Part shown: one piece after another, positions 36,823-48,468 of the stretch | How positions within the stretch are numbered: position 1 is the stretch's first letter | How the letters are laid out: each line of letters starts with the position of its first letter | Assembly (NCBI GenBank): GCA_015501605.1 | Contig: JADNRZ010000007.1 | Coordinates: 62,001-126,000, forward strand | Direction of reading: 5' to 3' | Length of the DNA: 64,000 nucleotides | From: Panaeolus papilionaceus | Taxonomy: Eukaryota; Basidiomycota; Agaricomycetes; Agaricales | Notes under the pieces: model-generated | What the model saw: only the letters and a program-made list of their open reading frames with translations | Databases searched by the model: none | What the model was told of the DNA's origin: nothing | Translations under genes and position numbers: made by a program

Positions 36823-37341
36823 CGTGTTCCAGCTGCAGTCCGAACCTGTAGCCAAGACATGACGCGCAACATATCGAATTACGATGGTGAACGAACCGAT
36901 TGCAAGCGCGATGAATGGGTGCATCTTGACAATGTCTAGACATCGAGCATTCCCATCTGCTCTTCTATGCTACTCTACATAAACATTCAATAGCGCGTTG
37001 ATACGCCGAATAATCGTCCCCAAGCGCGTCGGTACTTTACTGCTAACCTTGAGCTTGAAGAGACCCGTTCGCGGTAGGCAACGGGCATCGAGAGGAAGTT
37101 AAGACCTTAAGTAATACACGAATGCATAAGTAATTACAGAATCTATACCTTGACAAAAACTAGTCGACAGCTCTTCGAGCAGGACATCCACCTCTACTAC
37201 CAAGTTCCGTGTGCCTTTCTGCATGCCGTACATATCCGACAACGCGTACCATTTAGCATAAGAACTACAATCACCATCGTATCCGCCCTGGCATCTCGAC
37301 TTAGTTATTCTTATTCTTTGTGACACTGAAGAACTGAAGCT
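36823..37341 (-). CDS. Candidate multi-exon gene, incomplete model
   Basis: Three minus-strand segments join in frame through GT-AG introns: about 37341-37149, 37105-37048 and 36964-36823 (introns 37106-37148 and 36965-37047). The joined reading contains GGYDGDCSSYAKWYALSD, NLVVEVDVLLEELSTSFCQG, LNFLSMPVAYRERVSSSSRR and KMHPFIALAIGSFTIVIRYV, the last a hydrophobic helix, and leads to a GTAAGC donor at 36822. I recognise no family. The first and last exons are not resolved; a coding-like stretch ending at a stop at 37515 (SYKAAGAKASEALSRRISD) may belong to it or to another gene. Phase agreement across two introns is the only evidence, so this could still be chance or a gene relic. Confidence 0.33.
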
Positions 37342-37971
37342 AACCCACCATCGGCATACTATCGACATCAGTTAAACAAGATCGCAACTTGCGACGGTGG
37401 AGTTAGACAACGGACTAAACGCCTAGATCTAGAGTTAGTCCACCCAATAGAAACAAGAGCTTGCATCGACGATCTGGCTATAATCGCTGACTGAAGTACA
37501 CATGTAGACAGATGTCAGTCGCTGATCCTGCGGCTCAGAGCCTCCGACGCTTTGGCGCCCGCAGCTTTGTACGATTCCATATCTCCGTCTGACTTTGCGA
37601 CAGTTATTGCGCGTTGATTGAATGTATCTTGACCGTGTTGTGGTCACACCATCGCGTTATGCAATTAAGTCACTAATTCTCGCGACGCGACGCGACCTGG
37701 TCAATGCGCAATGTTTTATTTGCTCAGATTTTCCATTCATATCTCGTCTTGCAAACACGTCTCAACATTAGACTGTTCGAAAACCACTGCTCTCACTCAA
37801 GGTCATATGCACTGTAGTGAAGAAAACAACGAATAAAAAATTGATTTATTGCAGGGCCATTGAAAGCGAATTTCCTAAGATTCTTCTAGAAGCCCTACCG
37901 TAAGTAAAATACGAAGAAAAAAAGTGAGTCAGATGAAAACAGAAACAATCCTTCAACGTACACATACTGCC

Positions 37972-38320
37972 CTATTTGCCGGTAGATTTGGAAACATCGC
38001 CGCTAGGAGAGGTATATTGGGAGTAACCGGTGCCACTGTTGTAGTAGGTCGAGCCGTTGGTGTTCTGGTAGTAGTAGCTACCATTGCTTTAGACAAAAAC
38101 TTGCGTCAGAACACGCAGAAAGGTCAACAAGAGGCCATGACACACCTGTTCGAGTAGTGATAGCCACTTCCTCCATCATTGCCCTCACGGCTGCAGTAGT
38201 GATTGCCCTATATCGCATACATCAGACAAGGTCACTGGGTGTGTCCAGGAGGAGGATTACCTGGCTGTTAGTACCACTTCCAGTGTAAGTATATCCGCTG
38301 TTGCTGGTTCCTTTGGTCAT
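37972..38320 (-). CDS. Small Gly/Ser/Tyr/Asn-rich protein (78 aa)
   Basis: Three exons, 38320-38261, 38207-38146 and 38086-37972 (60+62+115 nt), give exactly 78 codons plus stop; the introns of 53 and 59 nt have GT-AG ends. The protein begins MTKGTSNSGYTYTGSGTNSQ, contains HYSNSNGSYYYQNTNGS and TYYNSGTGYSQYTSPSG, and ends KSTGK. It has no hydrophobic core, no signal peptide, and nearly every third residue is Tyr, Asn, Gly or Ser, a composition typical of disordered, possibly assembling proteins. From memory, short proteins of this pattern occur across Agaricomycetes as 'uncharacterized'. The frame is open upstream of the ATG (QDPVLVM), so a longer N-terminus is possible, but a TATA box about 100 bp upstream supports this start. 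Confidence 0.75.
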
Positions 38321-38419
38321 GACGAGAACTGGGTCTTGGATGAAGTTGTCTGCGAGAAGGTGGATGTATGGATGAAGCTGAAAGAGAGGGTGTGAGGCAG
38401 AGTTCAGGATTGGAGAGGG

Positions 38420-38426
38420 TTTTATA
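38420..38426 (-). promoter_or_regulatory. TATA box of the 78-aa protein gene
   Basis: The minus strand reads CCTATAAAACCC here, a consensus TATAAAA 100 bp upstream of the ATG at 38320. With transcription starting about 30 bp downstream, the 5' UTR would be about 70 nt. A strong TATA box suggests regulated or high-level expression. Confidence 0.6.
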
Positions 38427-38951
38427 GGGTCGCGGGCACATGTCCCGGCATATTGCGGTGGCTTTGATTTTTATTACACGTTTGGCGATAAGTTGACACA
38501 GAGCCCTTTCAATTGCTTCTTCTTGTTGCGTCTATTCGCCCTTTCATTCTTATTTATGTAAGTACAAAAACCTTTTTTTATTATATAATGCCAGAAGGCC
38601 AATCTGCACGTTGGTGTCATTTCAATCGCGGTTTTACGGTGCAGATAGAGGTGGTCAAAGCACGTCGCGTCAGCTAAGCGTCAGACCCGGATCCTACATA
38701 GGGGCTTGATGAACGTGAGAACCTTGAGCGCGTCCTCTCTTGAATTTCCAACTTCTCGTTCTCGCCATGTGTGTACCAACTTCTATCCACTCTTTTACTC
38801 TGGAGATCTATACAGGAACGCACATTACACACTTGCACAGCTGGTTCTTCGATAAGGCGCGTTCCTTTGCCCTGACCCGTGACCTAGTTGGGCAGCAAAT
38901 CCTCGAAGAATGTGGGCCATTCAACTGCATTCTATTATTCAAAAGAGGAGC

Positions 38952-39300
38952 TTAACGTGCTTTATCAAGCCCCACTTTAACGAGAGCAGCATTTACGCAG
39001 GGAAGAGCCTTGCGTAGATGCTCATCGTGCCCCTCTACCGTTTTGTATGCATTTCCAGCCTAATCAATTTCAGAAAAGAAGACGAGACCACAATGTCAGT
39101 TTTTGGGAGTTGACTTACTTATGTGGAAGTGGATTGTGAAGTGTGACCAGTTCTCAAGCCCTCAAAACGACCTTTGAGTGAGGCCACATATCCTCTGCTG
39201 TGTCGCCCCTTGTCATGTATTTCACATTCAAGGTTGGTTGAATCACATTTGTATTGGTGATGTCCAGCAAATCACCATAATTTGATAACTGTCAATTATC
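38952..39300 (-). pseudogene. Probable decayed gene, C-terminal part
   Basis: On the minus strand a coding-like reading runs from about 39300: NYGDLLDITNTNVIQPTLNV, KYMTRGDTAEDMWPHSKVVL, RA, a TGA stop, ELVTLHNPLPHK, then a plausible intron (donor GTAAGT-like at about 39124, ending GATTAG at about 39062) and AGNAYKTVEGHDEHLRKALP plus CVNAALVKVGLDKAR with a terminal TAA at 38952-38954. Another TGA lies just upstream of the first block. The protein-like composition with an interrupting stop suggests a unitary pseudogene. The family is not recognised. It is also possible that the TGA lies in an unrecognised intron. Confidence 0.4.
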
Positions 39301-41434
39301 AACCGTCTTCACGTCCTCGAATAGAAGTTGAATATCCCAAGACGAGCAGTCAACGCAGAGCCTTGTGTCCAAGTACCTTCATAGGTGTGATGTAATTTAG
39401 ACGCCACCTGTAAACTGCTTATCATAATCGCACACCGGAAGTCAGAGAGAAAACTGTAATTGAATTCCAAAAAAAATTGACAGGGGAGGCAGGAGTAATC
39501 AACTAGCTACCATGACGAGCATGCAGACGGGAGAAAAGCGAACCAATGCATACGAAACGACATCAGACGACGAAAACAAACGCCATGAACTCGCAGGAAA
39601 CCAGGGAAGAAAAAAGAAAAATATAAAAAGAGCAACGATCAAATACTCAATAAATGAGGCGCGAATGAAAAAAAGAAAAAGAAAAGAGGAGCCCGGCAAT
39701 GAATCAACATCGAAAGTATAGGAAGAGGAGGGTGGGTCAAATCCAACACTAGGGGAAAGGGACCAGAAAAGATAAATGAATGGAAGCCGCTATCTAGATA
39801 GCGGAAAATACGAAACAAGTAATGAAAGTGGAGCCGAAAGGCAAAATATGAACACGAGAAAATCAGGTAGTACACAAAGGAATGTGGAGACAGAGACAGA
39901 TCCGTTAGCTTGATTTGATGCAAGTACAAGGAGAGTGAGAGCTTAGCGCTGAGACAAAAAGGGAAAGAAATGCAAAGAGATTCCAAAGAACAAGGTGAAT
40001 TGAATCAACGGCTGAGAGGTAGAGGGGAAGGGAAACAGGATGTTACAGACTGAAATGAATGGACGAATGCTCTATGCAAACATGTATGTGATATCAGAAA
40101 TGAAATGAATGAAGGTGATAGCTTGTATGTTGGTGTAGAAAAACCTTTAAAAATGAATGGATGAGTCAACAGACCGAAAGTGATAATCTGATGGGGTGGG
40201 GGAATTGACCAAGTGGGGGACCGATTATTCGCGACATCACCATGAATTATGTGTCGCCTTGTATGGTGTGATGTGCGCACTATGCTATCATAGTTGGAAT
40301 CCGGTGATAGATCAGTTAAAACCGCACGATGATGGGAGAAAAGCTCCCAGTAATCCTCCTGCCAACTCTGAAGGCAAAGTTCGAATGTGTGTCCGTATGT
40401 GGGTTGTTGATACCTTAATGTAGGAAGTAGAAGGTGGGTAGGGTAGGTGGATAAGAATCCTAAGGATATAGACACAGATGGCGAAGAAACAGAGCCGCAA
40501 CAATATAGAACAAGTGAGAGGTAGAAGGAGATAGGTATCCCGAGCAAAAAAAAAACGCAGAAGGCCAAGAAACACAGAAACAGCAGGGCAAGTTGATGAA
40601 GAGTATTTATGGCACAGCAAAGCGAGCAAGGGAAATGAAAAGCAATGATGAGGTAAATATAGCACAGGCGTCTCCTGAAGTCGGATGTTCTACGGGGTGA
40701 GGTAACGCGATTTGAAGGGGGTTCGTTTGCACCTGAGTACAAGCCGGACCACACGATGTGACACGGTAGATGGGTAGAATAATCAGCACCGCACACTATC
40801 CACATAGCGTTATGCGTATGTGTGAATGTGTGGGATACATGGGGTAGGTGTGTTGATTGCATTCTGCTGGGTGATGGAATATATGCGAGGGGGAGCGAGC
40901 GACGAGCTTGCGTCGCAAAATCGCTCGGTTGGATTGATGTTGGAAGTGATGACGGTTGTAGTGTTAGGGTGCGATGTTGAATGTAGTGGGGACCAATGCT
41001 GACTATGTGTGAAATGCAGTAAGCGCACCAACGCGTACGGGGCGCGCATGGATGTAGGATAGTGAAAAGTTGATGTTAGCGTAGTGGACCCGTCGGAGAT
41101 CGCTTGGGTTAGACAGTTTGGCAGAGCTTTGAAATGAGTGAAAAAACACAAATTTTAAGCCCTTCCAAGCTGAATCCCAATATATGCATGTAGTGATCGC
41201 AGGTCGTTGGTGATGTTATACATAAATTGAAAAGTTGTGGGGATGAGTGGAAAATGTTGGAAATAGTTACAACGGCGAGACTGCTCGAGGATGCCAATTG
41301 TAGTGGCGAGTTTCGGCGGGGAGCGCAATTCGGTTTTGTTGTTATCGAGGTCTCGCAGTAAATAGAATTCTTTGTTTTGAGGTGAATCATCCATCCATCA
41401 CCTCCCTCCCCCCTCTTCCTCCCACTCCAGCCAT
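39301..41434. other. Gene-poor region with false ORFs
   Basis: 2.1 kb of skewed sequence, purine-rich on the plus strand near 39480-40010, with homopolymer runs such as the A9 near 40547. A 285-codon minus-strand ORF (40862-40005) is rich in Ser, His, Leu, Phe and Thr in a pattern expected from pyrimidine-rich DNA and shows no domain. The stretch may be 3' UTR of the Ser/Pro-rich gene or non-coding RNA; nothing is supported. Confidence 0.4.
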
Positions 41435-43862
41435 TTACAGGAGCTGAAAGGCACTGCCCAAGCAACCCTTTTCATCCATCGCCTCCTCTGCACCTTCTTG
41501 AGCTTCCGCAGGAGCAGCCAAGCTGCTGAATGAAATCCTCCTAGCAGGAGCGAGTCTCCTAACCCTCCTGAGGGTCCTGACTGGAGAGCCTCCAACTTCG
41601 GAAGGGGGAGGAGACATGACCGGAGAGGTGGGGGTGGGACTAACAGGTCCAGGGGATGCAGGGGTCACGGAGGACCTCGCGAAAGGAGCCTTAGGGACAT
41701 GAATAGGAGAAAGCGCCCGAGAGGCCTTGCGCTTCGTAGTAAGCTTAGGTGACTCCATCAACGGAGCAGGGGACAATTCCAAAGGTGGTGACAAGGCCCT
41801 TGGGCCAGGGGAAGCCCTAGCGGGAGGCGAGGGTGACCGCATCTTTGTCGGGGTGATGAACCCAGGGTTGGTATCAGCCCCGGAAGCGCCGAGAGCGTTG
41901 TGAACGCCAAGCGCCCATCCAAATGTAGCATTGCGAGACAAAAGGAAGTTGTTGGACTCCCTGGAACGGGATGACCTGTGTTTTGGCTCTGGAATCTGGG
42001 GGAGTTCAGCGCCGAACATGCTAGGGTTACGTTGAAGGTTCATGGCGGTCGGCCTCTTCTTGACTTCATTGTTCACTCCTTTGTCCTCCTTGTCCTTGAA
42101 TACGTCCTGCATGACAGTTTTGTCCTTGATCCCTCGAGGCTTGACTGTTTGACCCTCCACCTTGTCCTTGTGACCGTTGCTGGCAGTACTAGAAGAAGAC
42201 ATGGTAGTTTTGTGGGTCTTCGTCTTCGTACCCCGCTGCTTGTCCTTGGAGCTGGGACTTGTAACAACTTTAGCGGTGTTCTCACTGGGGGCAGAAACGC
42301 CTTTCAATCTGGGCTTTGGGAGTTTGGTCTTTGGTTTGACATCCTTTGCCGGAGGAGTAGGAGGTACGTCCACGACCATCGACGAATCATTGTTCCCCAA
42401 CTGGACGCGAGTGAGCATACGGGGGGTGGGAGAAGTCGTGAGAACCATCGGGGAAGATGGCACTGAAGGACGTGGGGAGCGTGGAGCAGAGGTACGCAAC
42501 TTTTTAGCGCTCTTGGTGCGAGCCTTCTCCTCCTCGTCGGACGAAGGGCAAGATCCCGTAGAAATTTTCCTCGTATGAGTCGGGGTGTGTACTGGGGTGC
42601 AGATGCTCATCTTGGTGGGTGTCTGTGGTGCGGAAGATTGGGGAGAAGACGCGGCTAGACGTTCAGACCTTGCCTCCTGGCGCAGGGCTCCATAGGATGG
42701 AGCGCGCTTGAAACCAATGACGGTTGAGGATAAAGGATCCTTGGGAGGGGGTGGAGGACCCCCTGACATGGAATCCGAACGTCTGACACGTTGGATACGG
42801 GGATCGGCCAGGGGTCCGAGTTGGATAGACATGCCATCACTGCTGTTGCTAAACATGGACGAAGTGGAAAAAGTGGAAGCTGAACGACGAAGGATTCGAG
42901 GTTGGGCAGAGGTGAGAGATGACAGAGTCGAGGAGCTCGGAGTCGAAGGATTGATGAGGGATGGAACATCAGTTGGTGGTGAGGAAGATCGGCGGTGGGT
43001 GTCATCTCGGTGTTTGGAACGGGGAGAACGTGAATAAGGGTGATAAGTCGGGTTAGGGAAGAGCCTGTCGGTGCGTTGAAGTCTATTTGAAAGGCTAGAG
43101 AAGGATAGAAGTCCGCATATTGAATACACAATAGGAACAAGGGGGAAATTGCAAAATTGGACTTACCGAGCGATAGCAGGGTTATCCTTGATATCCTCTG
43201 GAGAGGGTTTGATAAAATCCATGCTCGATTGCCTGTAAATAGGACGACGAGGGCCTACACCGACTGTGGTAATTGGGGGCGCGAGGAAATAATCCGAACG
43301 TTGCTCTGAGTCTGAGCCCGCGATTTCGACTTCTTCTTTGATGGAAAAACGACGAGAATCACTAGCCGCTTCGTCCTTAGCACGAGCGCGAGCAAGTTCG
43401 AGGAGTTTGACACGAGTTGCGCGTATGGAATGAGGCCAATCAGTTGTACCCTTGGCTTGTATGACACCGCGTGCTACTTTGTCGAGCAAATTAATGGGAG
43501 GCACAGGTCCATTGAAAGGAGTGATAAGATGTGCAGGAAGGCCATCCAAAGTCTAAAAGTAAAAGTATGAGATAAACGCGAAATAAAACGCGACTTTTTT
43601 TTTGGATACATACTCGTGAAAGAAATTTAACTTGGTCAGGTTTCCATTCGCAATCCATATCATCAGCATTCGAACTATTCCAGCTGTCTGTACTCTTCCT
43701 ATTTGCAGGATAGTAAATAGAAAGACATGGTGAAGGACAACTTCTTGGAGTATGAGGTGAGGCTGCTGAATTGATGGATAATAGAGAAGAGCGGCGGTGA
43801 GGTAGAGGTGGATGGGGTAGCACGATTGCGAGAGGACTGAGACCAGGTCTTCGAGACTGCAT
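41435..43862 (-). CDS. Ser/Pro-rich, largely disordered protein of unknown function
   Basis: Three exons, 43862-43614, 43552-43167 and 43082-41435, join in phase to about 760 residues. The only region likely to fold is at residues about 65-130: DDMDCEWKPDQVKFLSR, then TLDGLPAHLITPFNGPVPPI, NLLDKVARGVIQAKG and DWPHSIRATRVKLLELARAR, probably a short helical module. The rest is disordered with many Ser-Pro and Thr-Pro sites, basic patches, and repeated SP-rich blocks near the C-terminus, suggesting a phosphorylated scaffold or a cell-cycle/nuclear regulator. I do not recognise the family. Start: MQSRRPGLSPLAIV, the first ATG of the first open exon; an overlapping frame (43993-43553) without the conserved splice is ignored. 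Confidence 0.7.
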
Positions 43863-45965
43863 GTCGAAGAAATAAAAAGGTGAAAAATAAAATCAAAAGG
43901 AAAATTAAAAGAAAGAATGGAGCAGACTGCTCGCGTCGATGTCCAAAGCAAGACTGGTCGTTCTGGCGGTACTCGAGCGAGAACAGGATTCACTCACACA
44001 AGAGAATAACACTTTCCTATTCAAAACAATGACAAATAAAATATTAAAACTCCGATTACTCCTTATTCTCAATGGTGCTGCTACTATCCATTCATACGGA
44101 CATTCCTCTGTCAATTTCTATGAACGTTTATTTATTTTATTATCATTGTATTTTATATCTCTTTTTTCTCTACTTTCTTTTTAGAATAAAATTTAAAATC
44201 TTTTTTTTTCTTCTTATTATCTTTTTCAATAATGCAACGTGTTTTGCATCGTGGCCTTTACCCGAGATCAAGGTCGCACCCTTTTTAGAATCTTTCCCAG
44301 CTTTCAAATCTCATTCAACCTCCTCAGCTTACCTTCGATCAAGAAGAGTTCTGAAGAGAACCTTCATTGTATCTAGCAGTAGTCTATCATCCATTTCATA
44401 TTCACCGCACTAAACGATACGAACAACACCCCCAATCCCCGCATTCCCCGTCTCCCTCGTAGTAGTACAAGGATCAGATTTCTAACCGTATCAATACAAC
44501 CACGCGAGCAAGCTCATCAACCTTCTCCTTGTCCTCTTAGTCTCCTCCTAACAGCCTTCACATGCCCGGCTCGTACAAAAACCGACTTTGCATATGAGTC
44601 AACGGGTATTTCTCCGGTAACTCCATGAACCCTTGCAACGAGGCAGTCAAGCCTCGTACAATCACCATCCCTTCCACTCAACTCCCGATGGCAGATGCTT
44701 CCAGTGCCCTCAAGTCAATACGGACAATTGACTGCCCATTGATCTCTCACTGTGTCCCAAATATTAGTATCAGTCTTTTCCATGCCTACCCAAATCTGAC
44801 CATCAATTGTGAATTCATGCATCACCTTTTTTTGTCAATGGGCATTCATGCTAAACCAAACATGATAGCACACAAGATTCTGCGATCAGCTGTAAAACTG
44901 TTCATCAAAGCAGTAACTTTGATGCATACCCCGCCCACCAGCCGCCCGCGCTCGTCTCTCAGTAGCTTTACTGCCTGATAAAATATCAACACGAGGCAGC
45001 ATGTCACCAGCCATGTCCTGTTGTCCCTTCAATCCTTCATTCCAGCATATTCATTTACTTACGCTGAGCTCATCAACATAATGCCGGCTTTAATAAGTAC
45101 TGTGGACGCATGGTTTATCCTAAAGTGATTCCTGAGTCTTCCACAGGTTCATGTAACTTCAACCCCATTCTCTATGTTTTTCGCGGAGGCTGTACCCACG
45201 CTCTCCACAGAAAACATATCTGCCGTATATTCGACATGGGAAGAATGGAGTCGAGTGGGTTAAATGCTGCCTTGAGGCTTCAGGTAAAGGACGAATGGGT
45301 ACTCTGATTCGTGCGATGGGCGTGGAATTTGCATCCAAGCGTCACACCCATGACTCAGTGCACAACAAGATTTTTTAACTGCCGTGCTCATTCATACTCA
45401 AAAAAACGCGATATGCGGTACCAAGACTCTCTGTGCATTCGAAAAAGCCACTTGCAATCAAGAAGCGCTGGAGCTGGGACCTGAACGCATTGTTCTCCCC
45501 TAAGTAGATGATCGAGATGATCAGCGATGTTCGGGCGCTCATGAGCGCTTCTCGTCTCGATCGAGCAAGATGCGGCTGCTTCATCACGATTCGAACCTTT
45601 ATCTCCTACAATTTATTTCACTTTTTTTCCCTTTATCCCCTAGTACTTTCTTGAAACCTTCACCGCGTACGCCTCGTGGTGTTCTATACCCAAGAATCCA
45701 CTCTGAACCCGAACGTCGTCGCTATGGATCCCATACGGCCGCAAGTTGTCAATATTGTCCAACTGCCACGAATACTTTATCAGTTTAATCTTATCAATTG
45801 AATAATTCTAGAGGTGTCTAATGATATGCCCATAACATGCCCAGACACATCCTGTTTCACTGCCCAGCCCGATGCTTCTCCAGTTTAGACAAAGGCATTT
45901 CCCGATGTGAACAACATAACAAAAACCTGAACAAACCTGTTACTCATCAGGCCAAAGTGTAGGTC
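43863..45965. other. Intergenic region upstream of the Ser/Pro-rich gene
   Basis: 2.1 kb with no recognised gene. The segment at 44120-44230 is very T-rich and probably part of the promoter or leader of the minus-strand gene. ORFs of 60-117 codons at 44.6 and 45.4 kb have no family features. A GATTCGAACCT string near 45586 resembles a tRNA T-loop, but no cloverleaf can be formed around it. Confidence 0.5.
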
Positions 45966-47387
45966 TCAGTCGTCGTCATCGAAATCGCCGTCGTCACTGC
46001 TATAATCCTCGTGCCATTCGTCAGAGTTGAAATCATCGTTATAATCATGACAGTTGCTGGAATCGTCCTCGTCTTCTTCTTCTTCTTGATCCTGATTGTC
46101 TACCAGCTCAATCTCAGGATCGATATCGTTAACTGGCTGAAATTGGACTTGTTTCGGGCCCTGTGTGGGACACAATGGTAAAATATAAGGGAGATTGCCC
46201 CAGTTGCGCAAACTGTTTGAGAAAACACGTATTCCGCGCAAGGAAGGAAATCGAACCACGACAGGGGGGTCCGTAGTTGCTGTAGAATCGGCCTCGCTGG
46301 ACGCATGAGCGATGCAATAGCCCATCATAGTGTAATCCAATAGCGGACCTGTCAGTGCGCTTGCTTCTGGATACTCCTCCCAGATATCAATCCACTGGAC
46401 GTGAGTATGTGAGTATGAAGTATTGCGTGAATACCATTTCCTATCATGGTGGACGACGAGGTGTTCGAGAGCTGGTACCCATTTTAGCAGATCGCGGTAC
46501 CATAACCATGGTAGGGTGCCAAATTCTTGTCGAAAGAACATGCCAGGATGTAGTTCCAACGCCTTAATTCCCCTGCCAAACTTCGCAAACCAGTCCTTGC
46601 AGACCGAGTAGTCCAGTCGGAACGCGTTGATTCTGAGTAAAACAAGTCGTTCAAGTGCAGGAAGGTCCCAATTCTGTAAAAACTTGAGGACTTCAGTGAA
46701 GGGCGATATCGTAAGGAAGCGAAGACGACTGAAAGTGGTGGGCGATGATGCACTGGGGCCAGCTGGCAAGGTCTGGTAGAAGTCGACAGCGATGATGCTG
46801 AGTGAAATGAGAGTGTGCGACGCATGCACCAATGCATCAGCAAGTCCAGCCGAAGAATCAAGTTCGTTGATGTATAAGTGGGTAAGGACACAAGGTTGGG
46901 CAACAATCGGGAGCCGAAACCGGAACGGGTACATCGAGCAACCTCTGTGGTAGGATGATGATAGACTGGAGGATATCGCTCGGGGTGTGCCACTTCTTGC
47001 CGTAAATGCCAATGTTTTAAGATTGGGACACAAACTTGATATCTGTCCGAAAGATTGGGCGAAAATGGCGTCGAAGGTATCCTGATCTTGCGGGAAAGAT
47101 ATATGAAATTCGATGGACTGAACCCAAAATCTAAAAGGAGAGTCCGGTTTCTTGAGCACATGGAGGATGCAAGTAAGTTGGTGCAGATCCACAATTTGAA
47201 TATCACGGAAAAGAATAGGAAGACCAGCGAGATACCAAGAGTGACAGACTGTGATTACAGACAAGATTCGACGAGAAAGATGTTGGATAGCATATCGATT
47301 TCGGAACAACGGCGGTCTAATGGGAGTAGAGAGGGGAGGGAATAGCTCTTGGAAGATCATCTGAAGGGTGTCTTTCGGTTGGTTCAT
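45966..47387 (-). CDS. F-box/LRR-like protein, single exon
   Basis: An intronless gene of about 473 codons, of the expanded F-box-like class of mushroom genomes. The N-terminus (PKDTLQMIFQELFPPLSTPI, then LSVITVCHSWYLAGLPILFR) is an F-box-like helix bundle that would bind Skp1 in an SCF ubiquitin ligase. It is followed by irregular leucine-rich repeats: LCPNLKTLAFTARSG, HTLISLSIIAVDF, FSRLRFLTISPFTEVLKFL and LPALERLVLLRINAF. The C-terminus is an acidic tail of Asp/Glu ending DDGDFDDDD. Upstream in-frame ATGs exist at 47405 and 47432; the one at 47387 (MNQPKDTLQ) puts the F-box-like helix at the usual distance. The substrate is unknown. Confidence 0.75.
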   Translation of the reverse strand: MNQPKDTLQMIFQELFPPLSTPIRPPLFRNRYAIQHLSRRILSVITVCHSWYLAGLPILFRDIQIVDLHQLTCILHVLKKPDSPFRFWVQSIEFHISFPQDQDTFDAIFAQSFGQISSLCPNLKTLAFTARSGTPRAISSSLSSSYHRGCSMYPFRFRLPIVAQPCVLTHLYINELDSSAGLADALVHASHTLISLSIIAVDFYQTLPAGPSASSPTTFSRLRFLTISPFTEVLKFLQNWDLPALERLVLLRINAFRLDYSVCKDWFAKFGRGIKALELHPGMFFRQEFGTLPWLWYRDLLKWVPALEHLVVHHDRKWYSRNTSYSHTHVQWIDIWEEYPEASALTGPLLDYTMMGYCIAHASSEADSTATTDPPVVVRFPSLRGIRVFSNSLRNWGNLPYILPLCPTQGPKQVQFQPVNDIDPEIELVDNQDQEEEEDEDDSSNCHDYNDDFNSDEWHEDYSSDDGDFDDDD

Positions 47388-47432
47388 AGCTGAAGATAGA
47401 TTCATATTGTGCGGTTTGATCAGGAAGAGCAA

Positions 47433-48468
47433 AGTGAAAAAGGGGGGGCGAGTTTGATACTGTGTTCATAGGGTCAACGACACGTGTCATTAAGTTTGAA
47501 ATAGATGAAGAACGATACTTCCTCTGATTCCAGAAGGGCGCATGTATTATTGCTCTGTTTACGCTACTGGTAAGCCCTGTGAATGCATGCAAATCATATG
47601 ATTCTGCAAGGGTATTGTTCTCTCTTCCAGTACAGAACCTGGAAGCATGTAAATCTCCCTTTACTATCAGAGGACCTCTAATTGATACTATGAAGTCAAT
47701 ATTCAAAATGGCTAGTTTACTAGGCATGCACCACATAAATCTGGCTGTGGCTGTAAGCCATGCGCTGCAAGTCTGAGAGGTCTAATGCCTAAATCCACGT
47801 GAAGTCGGAGGTGCCTGCTGGTGTCTGGCTCTCCGACCAAGAAGACGCGCAAATCTGGAGGAAAGGTAGCCATTAGAAGAAGATCCTTGTCGCTGCTATC
47901 GCACAATTGTTGATCGGGATTCCAGTGGCGTCGTTGGTGTGTCGCAACTTGAATTGTTTTGGCCTTTTCAAGTTGAGAGGATAGAGAAAACAGTGCAAAG
48001 CCAGTCTTGGTAGATATGTCGCAGATGACACAGTTATAGTCATAAGTACATAGCGTCAGCCTTTATGTGACAGTGGAACGAGTGGCATTGGATGATAGAG
48101 GCTTCGGAGGGACGAGAAGTTAGGCCGCCCAAACAAACCACATCAAACGCCGCGAAAAACTTGGCAGTTATCTGATTAAATGTTTGATATTCAGCTTCCG
48201 TTGCTTTGCGACCAACTAGTACATCCAATTTAGAGCTGTGTTCTCAACCTCGCGTCAACAGATCGCTGGAACTGATATGTACCAGGTTGGTTTGCTGCCA
48301 TTCTTGTGCCATTCAGTTTTTCGTGTTATCGTGGGACGAATGGATGCTGTGCTCCATGGATGTCATTGACAACAACATATGTGTGCACCGCGATGCATCG
48401 AACTTGGTGAAAAACCGTTACACCTTACACACGCGTTGACCGAACTTATAGGGCTTGGAGAGCCGTAA
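47433..48468. other. Region between the F-box gene and TPR-CHAT copy 1, with coding-like minus-strand stretch
   Basis: On the minus strand from an ATG at 48312, short segments read MAQEWQQTNLVHISSSDLLT, VGRKATEAEYQTFNQITAKF and, after possible introns, GFALFSLSSQLEKAKTIQVA, NPDQQLCDSSDKDLLLMATF, PPDLRVFLVGEPDTSRHL, ending near 47716. They can be joined in phase, but two of the introns would be only 33 and 38 nt, shorter than usual. It may be a small gene divergent from the TPR-CHAT gene, or a relic. No family was recognised. Confidence 0.3.

Noticed and set aside
39512..39721. Lys/Arg/Glu-rich 69-codon plus-strand ORF
   Set aside because: Lies in a purine-rich stretch where such ORFs arise by composition; no homologous pattern or splice context.
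40005..40862. 285-codon minus-strand ORF
   Set aside because: Composition reflects a pyrimidine-rich strand (Ser, His, Leu, Phe, Thr runs), with no domain, no splice partners and no recognisable family features.
45480..45620. Another tRNA-like T-loop (AGGTTCGAATCGTGA, minus strand)
   Set aside because: No cloverleaf can be drawn; flanking stems are not complementary.
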